A stretch of 64,000 nucleotides of DNA, from contig QBLU01000004.1 of assembly GCA_003241875.1 (NCBI GenBank), positions 1-64,000 of the forward strand, read 5' to 3'. Position numbers and translations under genes: made by a program. A model generated the notes under the pieces. The model searched no databases and was not told the DNA's origin. It saw only the letters and a list, made by a program, of their open reading frames with translations. Positions 50,204 to 59,909 of this stretch are shown piece by piece (positions within the stretch are counted from its first letter, which is position 1; each line of letters starts with the position of its first letter). This DNA comes from Alphaproteobacteria bacterium (lineage in GTDB: Bacteria; Pseudomonadota; Alphaproteobacteria; Sphingomonadales; Sphingomonadaceae).

Positions 50204-52462
50204 ATGAAGTTCGACAGCGCCGCCGGCCAGAATGTCATTGACCAGGGCCGCATCGTCGGCAAGTCGTATCCCCGCGTCGATGGCCCGCTGAAGGTGTCCG
50301 GCCTCGCGCCCTATGCCCATGAATATCATTCCGACGCGCCGAACGCGGCCTATGGCGTGATCGTCGGAGCCGGCATCAGCAAGGGCCGCATCACCGCGAT
50401 CGACACCAGCGAGGCGGAACGAGCGCCCGGCGTGGTGCTGGTCATGACCCACCGCAATGCCCCCAAGCAATTCGGCATCGGGCACGCACCGCCGGGCGGG
50501 ACCGGTCCGCAGCAGGACGAGAAAGATGGCGGAGGCGAGAAGCCTGGCCGGCATAACAAGCCGCAGCTGCAGGGGCCGGAGGTCCGGCATTTCGACCAGT
50601 CGGTGGCTTTTGTCGTGGCCGAGACTTTCGAGCAGGCGCGCGATGCCGCCCGGCTTGTCCGGATCACCTATGCCGTCGAAAAAGGCCGCTTCGACTTGGC
50701 CGCCGAGAAGGACAAGGGCGAAATGCCCGAGGACACGCCCGACAGCAACGTCGGCAACTTCGACAGCGCCTTTGCCGCTGCACCGGCCAAGATCGACGTG
50801 ACGTACACCACGCCCGACCAGGCCCATTCGATGATGGAACCTCACGCCAGCATCGCGCGCTGGGACGGTGACCAGCTGACCCTGTGGACCTCGCACCAGA
50901 TCATCCACTGGGGGGTCGATGGCGTGGCCGGCACGCTCGGCATCCACAAGGACAAGGTGCGGGTGATATCGGCCTATATCGGCGGCGGCTTTGGATCGAA
51001 GCTGATGATTTATGGCGATCCGATCCTGGCGGCGCTGGCTGCGCGGCAGCTTGGCCGCCCCGTCAAGGTCGCGTTGACCCGGCCGCAGATCTACAATCAC
51101 ACCAGCCACCGCCCGGCGACGATCCAGCGGCTGCGCCTTGGTGCCGGTATTGATGGCAAGTTGCTGGCGATCGGCCATGATGTCTGGTGCGGCAACCTGC
51201 CGGAAGGCGAAGCGGAGAATGCCGCTGACCAGACCAAGCTGCTCTATGCCGGGGCCAACCGCCTGCTGCGCACGCGCAAGACCGAGCTCGACCTGCCCCT
51301 CGGCGCGTCGATGCGGGCACCAGGCGAGGCAGTCGGGCTGCTGGCGCTGGAATGCGCGATGGACGAGCTCGCCGAGAAGCTGGGGCTTGACCCAATCGAG
51401 TTCCGCATCCTGAACGACACGCAGTTCGACCCCGAAAAGGGCCCCGAGCGGCCGTTCTCGACGCGCCATCTGGTGGAATGCCTGCGCACCGGCGCCGACA
51501 AGTTCGGCTGGTCGAAGCGCAACCCCAAGCCCGGCATGGTCCGCGACGGCCGCTGGCTGATCGGTATCGGTGTTGCCTCGGCCATCCGCAACAACCTGGT
51601 CATGGCATCGGGTGCTCGAGTGCGCCTGTCGGGTGACGGGGTACTGACCATCCAGACCCAGATGACCGACATCGGCACCGGCAGCTACACCATCCTGGCC
51701 CAGATCGGCGCCGAGATGCTCGGACTGCCGATGGACAAGGTGCGCGTCGAGCTCGGCGACAGCAGTTTTCCGCAGTCGGCCGGTTCCGGCGGCTCGTGGG
51801 GCGCCAACAGCGCCAGCGCCGGGCTTTATTACGCCTGCGAGAACCTGCGCAATGCCATCGCCCAGCGCGCCGGTTTCAATTCCACCGACAGCCAATTTGC
51901 CGATGGCAAGGTCAGCGCCGGCGGTCGCAGCCGCAACCTTGCCGATGTCGTCGGCAAGGACGGCATCAGCGCCGAAGGCAAGGTTGAGTTCGGTGACCTG
52001 ACCAAGCGATTTGCCCAGGCGGCGTTCGGCGCGCATTTTGCCGAAGTCGCCGTCGACAGCGTCACTGCGGAAGTGCGGGTCCGGCGGATGCTCAGCGTCT
52101 GTGCCGCCGGCCGCATCATCAACCCGCAGACGGCGCGGAGCCAATGCCTCGGCGGCATGACGATGGGCATTGGTGCGGCGTTGATGGAAGATCAGGTGGT
52201 CGACAAGCGTTTCGGCTATTTCGTCAACCACGACCTCGCCGAGTACCATGTGCCCGTACACGCCGACATTCCCGACATGGAGGTCATCTTTCTAGACGAG
52301 CTTGATGATAAATCGTCGCCGATCAAGGCCAAGGGCGTGGGCGAGCTCGGCATTTGCGGGGTCGGCGCTGCGGTTGCCAACGCGGTTCACAACGCCACCG
52401 GCGCTCGGATCCGCGACTATCCACTCACGCTCGACAAGATCATGGCAAAGATGGCGGTATAG
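50204..52462 (+). CDS. paoC: PaoC-like molybdopterin-binding catalytic subunit
   Basis: A 752-residue protein of the molybdenum hydroxylase large-subunit family. The start 'RIVGKSYPRVDGPLKVSGLAPYAHEY', 'YIGGGFGSKLMIYGDP', 'GSGGSWGANSASAG' and the C-terminal 'KAKGVGELGICG' (Glu is the catalytic base position) are all in place. It binds the molybdenum cofactor and oxidises aromatic or aliphatic aldehydes. No signal peptide is seen, since export rides on PaoA. A dedicated PaoD-like chaperone is not present downstream, where the next gene is convergent ligD. Confidence 0.88.
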   Translation: MKFDSAAGQNVIDQGRIVGKSYPRVDGPLKVSGLAPYAHEYHSDAPNAAYGVIVGAGISKGRITAIDTSEAERAPGVVLVMTHRNAPKQFGIGHAPPGGTGPQQDEKDGGGEKPGRHNKPQLQGPEVRHFDQSVAFVVAETFEQARDAARLVRITYAVEKGRFDLAAEKDKGEMPEDTPDSNVGNFDSAFAAAPAKIDVTYTTPDQAHSMMEPHASIARWDGDQLTLWTSHQIIHWGVDGVAGTLGIHKDKVRVISAYIGGGFGSKLMIYGDPILAALAARQLGRPVKVALTRPQIYNHTSHRPATIQRLRLGAGIDGKLLAIGHDVWCGNLPEGEAENAADQTKLLYAGANRLLRTRKTELDLPLGASMRAPGEAVGLLALECAMDELAEKLGLDPIEFRILNDTQFDPEKGPERPFSTRHLVECLRTGADKFGWSKRNPKPGMVRDGRWLIGIGVASAIRNNLVMASGARVRLSGDGVLTIQTQMTDIGTGSYTILAQIGAEMLGLPMDKVRVELGDSSFPQSAGSGGSWGANSASAGLYYACENLRNAIAQRAGFNSTDSQFADGKVSAGGRSRNLADVVGKDGISAEGKVEFGDLTKRFAQAAFGAHFAEVAVDSVTAEVRVRRMLSVCAAGRIINPQTARSQCLGGMTMGIGAALMEDQVVDKRFGYFVNHDLAEYHVPVHADIPDMEVIFLDELDDKSSPIKAKGVGELGICGVGAAVANAVHNATGARIRDYPLTLDKIMAKMAV

Positions 52463-52490
52463 CGCGTCCGCTTCGGGCAAGACGGAAGAG

Positions 52491-54926
52491 TCAGGTCGGC
52501 AGCGCCGAAGGCTTCACCGTCTTGCGCCCCTTGGCCATCGCCAGCACCGTCGCCGGATCGGCGGCGGTGAAGCCGTTGCCGGCGCCGGCGTCGGCCAGTT
52601 GCTGCCACGTCAGCGGCACGGCAACCCCGGCACCTTCGCGGGCCCGCACCGAAAAGGGCATGACCGCGGTGGCGCCGCGCTGGTTGCGCAGCCAGTCGAT
52701 GAAGATGCGGCCCTTGCGCTTGGCCTTGCTCATCGTCGCCGTAAAGTCCTGCGGCGCGTCGGTCGCCATCGCCTCCGCAAAAGCCCGCGCCCAGGCCTTC
52801 ACTACCGGCCATTCGGCCCCGGGCAGCAGCGGCGCAACGACGTGGACGCCCTTGCCGCCGGTGACCATCGGCAGCGAGGCGAGGCCGACCTTCTTCAGGC
52901 GGTCGCGGACCAGCAATGCCGCGGCCTTGACCGCGTCGAAGCCCAGCCCTTCGTCGGGATCGAGATCGAAGACCAGCCGGTCCGGACGCTCAAGGTCGGC
53001 GACACGCGAACCCCAGCCGTGGAATTCGATGGTCCCCATCTGCACGCAGGCGACGAGGCCGGCGGCTTCCTCGACGTACAAATAATCCTCCTGCTTGCCG
53101 TCGGTCTCGGCGATGGGGACATGGCGGACACTGTCGGGAAACATGCCGCTGTCATGCTTCTGGAAAAAGCATTGCTTGGCGCGGCCTTGCGGGCAGCGAA
53201 CCAGGCTGATCGGGCGGCCTGCCATGTCGACGAGCATGGCATCGGCGAGCAGAGCATAATATTCGGCAAGCGCCTGTTTCGTCAGCCCGATATCGGGAAA
53301 GACGACACGCTCGGGGGAGCTGATGGTGATCTTCAGCTGTTCGAGCGCGCTTGCGGCCGTTGGCGCCGCCCTGGCCTTGCCGACCGGCTTTTCGGCGACG
53401 ACATCGGTGGCTGGCTTGTCCTCGCGAAGGCCGATGAAGCTGGCGTGGCGGACGTTGCCATCTGGGGTAAACTCGGCAAACGCGACTTCGGCGACGAGTT
53501 CAGGCTTGACCCAATGGGCGCGGCGCCGGGCCTCGGCGTCGAGCTTGCCGGCAAAGGCCGGCTTGTCGATGGCGAGGTCGGCGAGGCGGGCGGTCAGTGA
53601 CTCGAGAACCTGGTCGCTGAAGCCGGTGCCGACCCGGCCGGCATAGCGCAGGCCGCCCTTGTCCTGCACGCCGAGCAGCAGCGACGCGAAGCCACGACCC
53701 TTGTCCGAGGTCGACCAGCCGCCGATGACGAATTCCTGCCGGTGCGTGCACTTGGACTTGAGCCAGCCTTTGGAGCGGCCGCCGCGATAGGGTGCATCGG
53801 CGCGCTTGCTGACAACCCCCTCATAGCCGGCGCCGCAGAGCGCCGCGAGCATGCGCTCGCCACCACCGCGGACATGCTCGGCATAGATGAGCGGCGCCGG
53901 CGCATCGGCGAGCAAGGTGGCCAGTACCGCCTTGCGCTTGACCAGGGGCTGGCCTGCAAGGTCCTTGCCGTCACATTCGAGCAGGTCGAAGGCGAAGGCG
54001 ACCAATGGCCCACCGTCCTTAAAGGCCGCCTGCAGCGTGCCGAAGCTCGGCCGGCCTTGCAGGTCGAGCGCGCAGATTTCGGTGTCGATCAGCGCCGTGT
54101 TGCAGGGCAGGGCGGCCGCCGCCTCGGCAACGCTGGCGAACTTGGTCGTCCAGTCGAGGCCGGAACGCGTATAGGCGATCGCCTTGCCGCCGCCGACCGC
54201 GATCAGCGCACGATAGCCGTCGTACTTGGTCTCGTGCAGCCAGTCGTTGCCGGTTGGCGGGGTGTCGACCAGCGTTGCCAGTTGCGGCTCGCGAAAGGCC
54301 GCCGGCTTGCCGGATTTTCTGGCGTTGGCCCGCGTCACCTTGGCCTTCTCGCCGGCCGCGATCGCCTCCATGCTGCGCCCCGTCGACACACTGTCGACAT
54401 GGGTCGCCACCAAGTCGCCGTCGCCGGCATGTTCGTCGGCAATCTTGAACAACAGCCAGTTTTCGCGCGAGGCTTTTTTGCCTTCATCGGGCTTGAGCCG
54501 GATCAGCACCCACTCGCCCTGCATACGCTCGCCATGGAGGATGAAGTGGAACTTGCCGTTTTTCACGCCTTCGCGCGGCTCGTCGATCGGCTCCCAGGTG
54601 CCGCGATCCCACAGCATGACGGTGCCGCCGCCATATTCGCCGGCGGGGATGGTGCCTTCAAAGCTACCGTAATCGAGCGGATGGTCTTCGGTGCGAACCG
54701 CCAGGCGCCGGTCCTTGGTGCTGGTGCTGGGGCCACGCGTCACCGCCCAGGACAGCAGTACACCATCAAGCTCGAGCCGGAAATCCCAATGCAGCCGCGT
54801 CGCCGCGTGTTTCTGGACGACAAAAGTCCGGTCTTTCTTGCGCGCCGGTCCCCGCTTCCCCGCAGGTTCGGCGGTCCGGCCGAAATCGCGCTTCGCGTTG
54901 TAGGTGGCAAGCGGGTCGGCGGTCAT
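52491..54926 (-). CDS. ligD: Multifunctional NHEJ DNA ligase LigD
   Basis: 811 residues from the ATG at 54926. Domain order is phosphoesterase (about 33-165, 'KHAATRLHWDFRLELDGVLLSWAVTRGPS'), ATP-dependent ligase (about 215-510, catalytic Lys234 in ETKYDGYRA), then polymerase/primase (about 530-800, with 'VFDLDPDEGLGFD'). This is the Pseudomonas-type order and differs from the mycobacterial one. It repairs double-strand breaks with Ku. The frame stays open far upstream inside the ku gene, but the ATG overlapping the ku stop (ATGA at 54923-54926) is the natural start. Confidence 0.92.
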   Translation of the reverse strand: MTADPLATYNAKRDFGRTAEPAGKRGPARKKDRTFVVQKHAATRLHWDFRLELDGVLLSWAVTRGPSTSTKDRRLAVRTEDHPLDYGSFEGTIPAGEYGGGTVMLWDRGTWEPIDEPREGVKNGKFHFILHGERMQGEWVLIRLKPDEGKKASRENWLLFKIADEHAGDGDLVATHVDSVSTGRSMEAIAAGEKAKVTRANARKSGKPAAFREPQLATLVDTPPTGNDWLHETKYDGYRALIAVGGGKAIAYTRSGLDWTTKFASVAEAAAALPCNTALIDTEICALDLQGRPSFGTLQAAFKDGGPLVAFAFDLLECDGKDLAGQPLVKRKAVLATLLADAPAPLIYAEHVRGGGERMLAALCGAGYEGVVSKRADAPYRGGRSKGWLKSKCTHRQEFVIGGWSTSDKGRGFASLLLGVQDKGGLRYAGRVGTGFSDQVLESLTARLADLAIDKPAFAGKLDAEARRRAHWVKPELVAEVAFAEFTPDGNVRHASFIGLREDKPATDVVAEKPVGKARAAPTAASALEQLKITISSPERVVFPDIGLTKQALAEYYALLADAMLVDMAGRPISLVRCPQGRAKQCFFQKHDSGMFPDSVRHVPIAETDGKQEDYLYVEEAAGLVACVQMGTIEFHGWGSRVADLERPDRLVFDLDPDEGLGFDAVKAAALLVRDRLKKVGLASLPMVTGGKGVHVVAPLLPGAEWPVVKAWARAFAEAMATDAPQDFTATMSKAKRKGRIFIDWLRNQRGATAVMPFSVRAREGAGVAVPLTWQQLADAGAGNGFTAADPATVLAMAKGRKTVKPSALPT

Positions 54927-55807
54927 GCCCGCTTCCGGGCCGGCTTGGCCGGTGCGGCAGTCTTGGGCGGGGGCTTGGCGGCCTTGGCGGCAGGCTTCTT
55001 TGCGGGCGCCTTGGCAGCGGCGTCGGCCTTGCCGCCTTTCTCGATGGACGCTTTCAGCGCCGACATCAGGTCGATGACATTCGAGGGCTTGACCTCGGGT
55101 GCCTCGGGCTTGGCAGGGGCCTTGCCGCGCTTGGCATCGATCAACGCTTGCAGCGCCTCCTTGTAATGATCGTGGAACTTGGCGGGGTCGAACGCCGATG
55201 TGCGCTTGGCGATGAGCGCGGTGGCCAATTCGAGCAGCTCCTCGGGCGGCTTGTCGTCGGGGATGGCGCGGAAAAACTGGTTGGCCTTGTTGACCTCGTC
55301 GGCATATCGCAGCGTTTCGAGCACCATGCCGCGACCGCAGGGCTTGAGGCTGCACAGATACTCGTGCCCGCGCATCGCCAGCTGGCCAAGGCCGATCTTT
55401 TTGGTCGTCCGCAGCGCGTCGCGAATGACGCCGAAGGCTTCCTCGGCAAGGTCGTCCTTGGGGACGACATAATAGGGTTTTTCGAAATAGATCGGGTCGA
55501 TTTCGCTGGCGTCGACGAACTGCACCAACTCGAAGGTCTTGCGACTTTCCAGCTTCACATCCTCCAGCTCCTCATCGCTCAGCAGGACATACTCGCCCTT
55601 CTCGATCTCGTAACCCTTGACGATGTCGTCGGCGTCGACTTCGCCGATGCCGGGGACGGTCTTCTCCAGCTTGATGCGCTTGCCGCTGGGCTTGTGGATC
55701 TGGTTGAGGGCGATGCTCGCCGAACTGCGCGTCGCCGAATAGATTTCGACCGGGATCGAGACCAGCGCCAGGCGCAGTTGGCCGGACCAATAGGCGCGTG
55801 CGGGCAT
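54923..55807 (-). CDS. ku: Non-homologous end-joining protein Ku
   Basis: A 294-residue bacterial Ku. The core begins 'MPARAYWSGQLRLALVSIPVEIYSATRS' and includes 'IKLEKTVPGIGEVDADDIVKGYEIEKGEYVLLSDEEL'. From about residue 215 there is a tail rich in Lys, Ala and Pro, which in other Ku proteins binds DNA and recruits LigD. It is co-transcribed with ligD through a 4-bp overlap. Confidence 0.93.
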   Translation of the reverse strand: MPARAYWSGQLRLALVSIPVEIYSATRSSASIALNQIHKPSGKRIKLEKTVPGIGEVDADDIVKGYEIEKGEYVLLSDEELEDVKLESRKTFELVQFVDASEIDPIYFEKPYYVVPKDDLAEEAFGVIRDALRTTKKIGLGQLAMRGHEYLCSLKPCGRGMVLETLRYADEVNKANQFFRAIPDDKPPEELLELATALIAKRTSAFDPAKFHDHYKEALQALIDAKRGKAPAKPEAPEVKPSNVIDLMSALKASIEKGGKADAAAKAPAKKPAAKAAKPPPKTAAPAKPARKRA

Positions 55808-56091
55808 CGGCGTTCCTCTTCAGATACGCCCGTCCAATCCGCGACGGCGGAAGTCGTTCCGGTGACGGTGTCGGCGGGCGCACGGAGATGGTGAGCGACG
55901 CGCGTCGGCACTGCGAACCGGCAGCGATGCTGTACCAAACCGGTTTCTTGAGAAAGGCTCCAAAACTGAAGCAATTGTAATGCCGGTAGCGGCACGGAAC
56001 CGGAACAGCAACTTCGGCATTATTCAAGCTGTCAACAACCCGGCATTGTTCTGATGCCCCGGCTGTTCAACCTTTTGTAAGGATACCGAGG
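55808..56091. other. Divergent promoter region of ku and glycosyltransferase
   Basis: A 284-bp gap that must carry promoters for both directions. Near 55998 there is a GGAAC followed 17 bases later by CATT, close to but not matching the alphaproteobacterial EcfG stress consensus. A strong ribosome site (AAGGATACCGAGG) precedes the right-hand gene. Confidence 0.4.
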
Positions 56092-57318
56092 ATGCGCGCC
56101 GCAGTCATGCCGTTTGACCAATCAATCGGTGAAAGCGCGGCGACGCGCCCTTTGTTGATTGTCTTGTCGCACTTGCGCTGGGACTTTGTATTTCAGCGGC
56201 CTCAGCATGTACTTACGCGGGCGACGCGTTATTGCGATGTGATATATATCGAGGAGCCGGTATTCGAAGGCACCGAGCTGTCGCATCGCACGCTGATGCG
56301 GGAAAATGGGGTCCGGGTCGTACAACCGCTGGTGCCGCCCGGGACTCCGGAAGCCGATGTGATTTTCCACCAGGGCGATATCCTCGAAATGTTTGTCGAT
56401 GGCGCGGTCGGGCGGTCGCTTTACCTCTGGTATTACACGCCCATGGCCTATGCCTATGGCCATCGTGTCGACGCCGACGTCGTGATCTTCGACAAGATGG
56501 ACGAGCTTTCAGCATTCAAGTTCGCGTCGCCTCAGCTCCACGTGCTGGAATCGCTTCTGCTCGATCGTGCCGATGTAGTGTTCACCGGCGGGGCATCGCT
56601 GCAAAAGGCGGCGACCGGTCGCCACGAAAATCTGCACTGCTTCCCCTCGAGCATCGACGTGGCGCATTTCGGCGCTGCCCGTAATGGCGCTACGTTGCCA
56701 GAGCCCGAGGATATGGCCGATATTTCGCATCCGCGGATTGGTTTCTTCGGGGTGATCGACGAGCGTATCAATCTCGATCTGGTCGCCGAAATGGCTGCGG
56801 CACGGCCGGATTGGCAGCTCGTCATGATCGGGCCGACGGCGAAGATCGACCCAGCCAGCCTGCCGCAAGCGCCGAACATCCATTGGCTTGGCGGCAAGGC
56901 GTATCCGGAATTGCCGCAGTATATGGCGCACTGGGATATCGGCTTCATGCCGTTCGCGCTCAACGACGCGACCCGGTTCATCTCGCCGACGAAGACGCCC
57001 GAGTTCCTCGCCGCGGGCCTGCCACTGCTGTCGACGCCGATCCATGATGTTGTCGAGCCTTATGGCACCAATGGCTATGTCGAGGTCGCTGCTACGGCGC
57101 AGACCATGGTCGAAGCCGGTGACCGCCTGATCGCGACCCGCGCCGATACCGAGAGCGAAACGCGTCGTTTGGCAAAGGTCGACAGCTTTCTCGCCGGCAG
57201 CAGCTGGGACAAGACGTGGGCAGCGATGTACGCCGAGATCAAACGCTTCGATACGCTGGCGCCGGCGCGCAGCAGCATGGCCGCAGGCCGCGAACTCGTG
57301 GAGGCGTCGCGTGTTTGA
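56092..57318 (+). CDS. Glycosyltransferase, GT-B fold, upstream of glf
   Basis: A 408-residue protein. The N-terminal 'PLLIVLSHLRWDFVFQRPQHVLTRATR' and 'VVIFDKMDELSAFKFASPQL', then the C-terminal 'PRIGFFGVIDERINLDLVAEMAAARPDWQLVMIGP' and 'FISPTKTPEFLAAGLPLLSTPI', are typical of a GT1/GT4-like group often found next to UDP-galactopyranose mutase. It may transfer galactofuranose or another sugar. Its stop lies 8 bp inside the glf gene. Confidence 0.75.
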   Translation: MRAAVMPFDQSIGESAATRPLLIVLSHLRWDFVFQRPQHVLTRATRYCDVIYIEEPVFEGTELSHRTLMRENGVRVVQPLVPPGTPEADVIFHQGDILEMFVDGAVGRSLYLWYYTPMAYAYGHRVDADVVIFDKMDELSAFKFASPQLHVLESLLLDRADVVFTGGASLQKAATGRHENLHCFPSSIDVAHFGAARNGATLPEPEDMADISHPRIGFFGVIDERINLDLVAEMAAARPDWQLVMIGPTAKIDPASLPQAPNIHWLGGKAYPELPQYMAHWDIGFMPFALNDATRFISPTKTPEFLAAGLPLLSTPIHDVVEPYGTNGYVEVAATAQTMVEAGDRLIATRADTESETRRLAKVDSFLAGSSWDKTWAAMYAEIKRFDTLAPARSSMAAGRELVEASRV

Positions 57319-58471
57319 TTGGATGATCGTCGGCGCCGGCTTTGCCGGTTCGGTGCTGGCCGAACGGTTAGCGTCGCAACGCGGTGATCGCGTGCTGGTC
57401 GTTGATCGGCGCAACCACATCGGCGGTAACGCCTTCGACCGGTATAACGAGCATGGCCTGCTGGTTCATCAGTACGGCCCCCACATCTTCCACACCAATT
57501 CGGAGCGGATCTTCGACTATCTGTCGCAGTTCACCGAGTGGCGGGCTTATGAACATCGGGTGCTGGCCCAGGTCGATGGCATGCTGGTGCCGATCCCGAT
57601 CAACCTCGATACCGTGAACAAGCTCTATAATCTCAATCTGACGAGCGAAGAGCTACCGGCTTGGTTTGCGGAGCGGGCAGAGCCTGTCGACATCATCAAG
57701 ACATCGCGCGACGTTGTCGTTTCGGTGGTGGGCGTCGAACTCTATGAGAAGTTTTTCCAGGGCTATACGCGCAAGCAATGGGGTCTTGACCCGTCGGAAC
57801 TCGACAAATCGATCACGGCGCGCGTGCCGATCCGGACCAATCGCGATGACCGCTATTTCACGGACAGCCACCAGTTCATGCCGCGTGACGGTTATACGCG
57901 CATGTTCGAAAAGATGCTCGATCACCCGAATATCGCGGTGATGACCAATACCGATTATCGCACAATCCGCGATCTCGTGCCGCATCGAAAGCTGATCTAC
58001 ACCGGCCCGATCGACGAATATTTCGATCATCGCTATGGCAAGCTGCCGTACCGTTCACTGCAGTTCCGCCACGAGACGCTTGATGTCGAGCAGGCGTTGC
58101 CGACGGGCACGATCAACTACCCGATGACCGAGGACTATACCCGGGTCAGTGAATACAAGCACATGACCGGGCAGATCCACCCAAAGACGGCGGTAACCTA
58201 TGAGTATCCGTCGGCAACTGGTGATCCGTATTATCCGATCCTGCGGCCTGAAAATGCGGCGCTGTACAAGCAATACGAGGCCTTGGCGACAGCGACTCCG
58301 GATGTCTGGTTCGTCGGGCGGCTGGCGACGTACCGCTATTACAATATGGACCAGGTGACCGGGCAGGCGCTGGCAACGTTCGAGCGGATCGAGGCAAGTG
58401 TGCCGCGGTTGGCGAATGGTCGGTCGCATGCCGGCGTGGCCTTGCCGGGCACCGTGGCCAGCGCTGCATGA
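57311..58471 (+). CDS. glf: UDP-galactopyranose mutase
   Basis: A 386-residue flavoprotein starting at a GTG. The FAD-binding 'DWMIVGAGFAGSVLAERLA' and 'RNHIGGNAFDRYNEHGLLVHQYGPHIFHTN' are diagnostic, and 'EKFFQGYTRKQWG', 'YTGPIDEYFDHRYGKLPYRSL' and 'FVGRLATYRYYNMDQ' complete the family. It converts UDP-galactopyranose to UDP-galactofuranose in the cytoplasm, feeding Galf-containing glycans. It overlaps both neighbours (8 bp upstream, 4 bp downstream). Confidence 0.95.
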   Translation: MFDWMIVGAGFAGSVLAERLASQRGDRVLVVDRRNHIGGNAFDRYNEHGLLVHQYGPHIFHTNSERIFDYLSQFTEWRAYEHRVLAQVDGMLVPIPINLDTVNKLYNLNLTSEELPAWFAERAEPVDIIKTSRDVVVSVVGVELYEKFFQGYTRKQWGLDPSELDKSITARVPIRTNRDDRYFTDSHQFMPRDGYTRMFEKMLDHPNIAVMTNTDYRTIRDLVPHRKLIYTGPIDEYFDHRYGKLPYRSLQFRHETLDVEQALPTGTINYPMTEDYTRVSEYKHMTGQIHPKTAVTYEYPSATGDPYYPILRPENAALYKQYEALATATPDVWFVGRLATYRYYNMDQVTGQALATFERIEASVPRLANGRSHAGVALPGTVASAA

Positions 58472-59619
58472 CCGCCAGGACGGCGCTGGCGACCGTCCCG
58501 CAGGGGCGGTTGCTGGCGAGTGACATCATGGGCGGCTTTGAATGCGCCACGCACAAGCGGCTTGACGGCATCCGCCTCGACCTGCTGGCCACGACCGGTC
58601 ACGACCGGCGTGCCGCCGAGGATTATGCCATGTTGCAGGCGCACGGCATCGCGGCGTGTCGCGACGGAATGCGCTGGCACCGGATCGAGGCGCGACCGGG
58701 CCGCTATGACTGGTCGGGCGTCGTTCCCATGATCGAAGCCGCCGAGGCTGCCGGCATGCAGGTCGTGTGGGACCTGATGCACTATGGCGTGCCCAACGGC
58801 ATCGACATCTGGTCGCCGGCGTTCGTCGATCGCTTCGCCGCCTTTGCCGGCGCCGCGGCTCGGTTGGTCAGGGATCATAGCAGCCAGCCCGCAGCCTATA
58901 CGCCGGTCAACGAGATCAGCTTCTGGGCGTGGAGCGGCGGAGATACAGGCGGTCTCAACCCCTTTGCACGCGGTCGGGGTGGGGTTTTGAAGCGCCAGCT
59001 GGTCCGTGCTGCCCTGGCGGCGACCGAGGCTATCCGGGCTGTCGACCCGCGCGCCGTGATCGCCTGTGCCGAACCGCTGATCCATATCTGGCCGAACGGT
59101 GATGATCCTGCAGCCATTGCGCGGGCACAGGCGCATAATGAGGGCCAGTTCGAGGCGGTCGACATGCTGCTCGGTCGCCAGGCGCCGGAACTTGGCGGCC
59201 ATGACGGCGCCCTCGATCTCGTCGGGCTGAACTATTATTACAACAACCAGTGGATCGACGGCGACCGGACGATCTATCTCGGCGACTGGCTGCATCGGCC
59301 GCTGGCCGACCTGCTGGTTGAGGTGTCGGGCCGCTACGACCTGCCGATGTATATCGCCGAAACCGGGACCGAGGGTGTGTTCCGCCCCTATTGGCTGCGA
59401 TACGTCGCCGACGAAATGCGCTACGCGCGCCGTCGCGGCGTCGATCTCGAGGCGCTCTGCCTCTACCCGATCATCAGTCATCTCGGTTGGGACGATGACC
59501 GCCATTGCGGCAACGGCCTGTTCGAAGGCTTTGGCGGGGACGGCCCGCGTCATGCCCATGCCGGGCTCTCGGCCGAAGTGAAGGCACAGGCCGCGCGTTT
59601 TGCCGTGGCGGCGACATGA
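58468..59619 (+). CDS. Cytoplasmic clan GH-A glycoside hydrolase (GH1-like)
   Basis: A 383-residue protein without a signal peptide. 'GMRWHRIEARPGRYDWSGVVPMIEAAEAAGMQVVWDLMHYGVP' is the early barrel. 'YTPVNEISFW' supplies the acid/base Glu after Asn, and 'MYIAETGTEG' the nucleophile Glu. The pattern is close to GH1 beta-glycosidases but shorter, and related 'beta-glucosidase' or amine-type families are possible. Being coupled to glf, it may act on a Galf-related intermediate or on imported oligosaccharides. Confidence 0.7.
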   Translation: MTARTALATVPQGRLLASDIMGGFECATHKRLDGIRLDLLATTGHDRRAAEDYAMLQAHGIAACRDGMRWHRIEARPGRYDWSGVVPMIEAAEAAGMQVVWDLMHYGVPNGIDIWSPAFVDRFAAFAGAAARLVRDHSSQPAAYTPVNEISFWAWSGGDTGGLNPFARGRGGVLKRQLVRAALAATEAIRAVDPRAVIACAEPLIHIWPNGDDPAAIARAQAHNEGQFEAVDMLLGRQAPELGGHDGALDLVGLNYYYNNQWIDGDRTIYLGDWLHRPLADLLVEVSGRYDLPMYIAETGTEGVFRPYWLRYVADEMRYARRRGVDLEALCLYPIISHLGWDDDRHCGNGLFEGFGGDGPRHAHAGLSAEVKAQAARFAVAAT

Positions 59620-59909
59620 TCGCCGAGGTAGCCGGCTGGCTGGCGCCGTTCTTCACCACAGTTGCGGCGATAATGGTCGCTGCAAACCTGGGCTCGCGCA
59701 TCACCGGGTTCGGCTTCATCGTCTTTGCCGCGGGATCTATTGCCTGGCTCGTCGTCGGGATCGCGACCGGCCAGGACAATCTGTCGTTCCAGAACGCCGT
59801 GCTGTTCATCATCAACATCATTGGCGTCTGGCGGTGGCTGGCGGTCAGGGCACGCTATGAACGCGGCGCGGCGCGTGCCACGCGCGTTTCCGCCGGGCGC
59901 AGTCGCTGA
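59616..59909 (+). CDS. Small membrane protein
   Basis: A 97-residue protein whose ATG overlaps the glycosidase stop (ATGA). It has three likely membrane segments (about 5-23, 29-51 and 59-75) and a basic, Arg-rich tail (ARYERGAARATRVSAGRSR) that should face the cytoplasm. The 'NAVLFIINIIGVWRW' stretch occurs in small uncharacterised membrane proteins that accompany PRC-barrel genes. Function is unknown. The stop overlaps the next start (TGATG). Confidence 0.65.
   Translation: MIAEVAGWLAPFFTTVAAIMVAANLGSRITGFGFIVFAAGSIAWLVVGIATGQDNLSFQNAVLFIINIIGVWRWLAVRARYERGAARATRVSAGRSR

Noticed and set aside
49529-52261. Open frame of 910 codons on the minus strand
   Set aside because: It is antisense to paoB and paoC, whose families are certain. 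The length is a by-product of strong third-position GC bias on the other strand.
55998-56024. Possible EcfG (general stress) promoter GGAAC-N17-CATT before the glycosyltransferase
   Set aside because: The -10 part should read CGTT, and one mismatch in a nine-base consensus is common by chance. Kept only as a remark.
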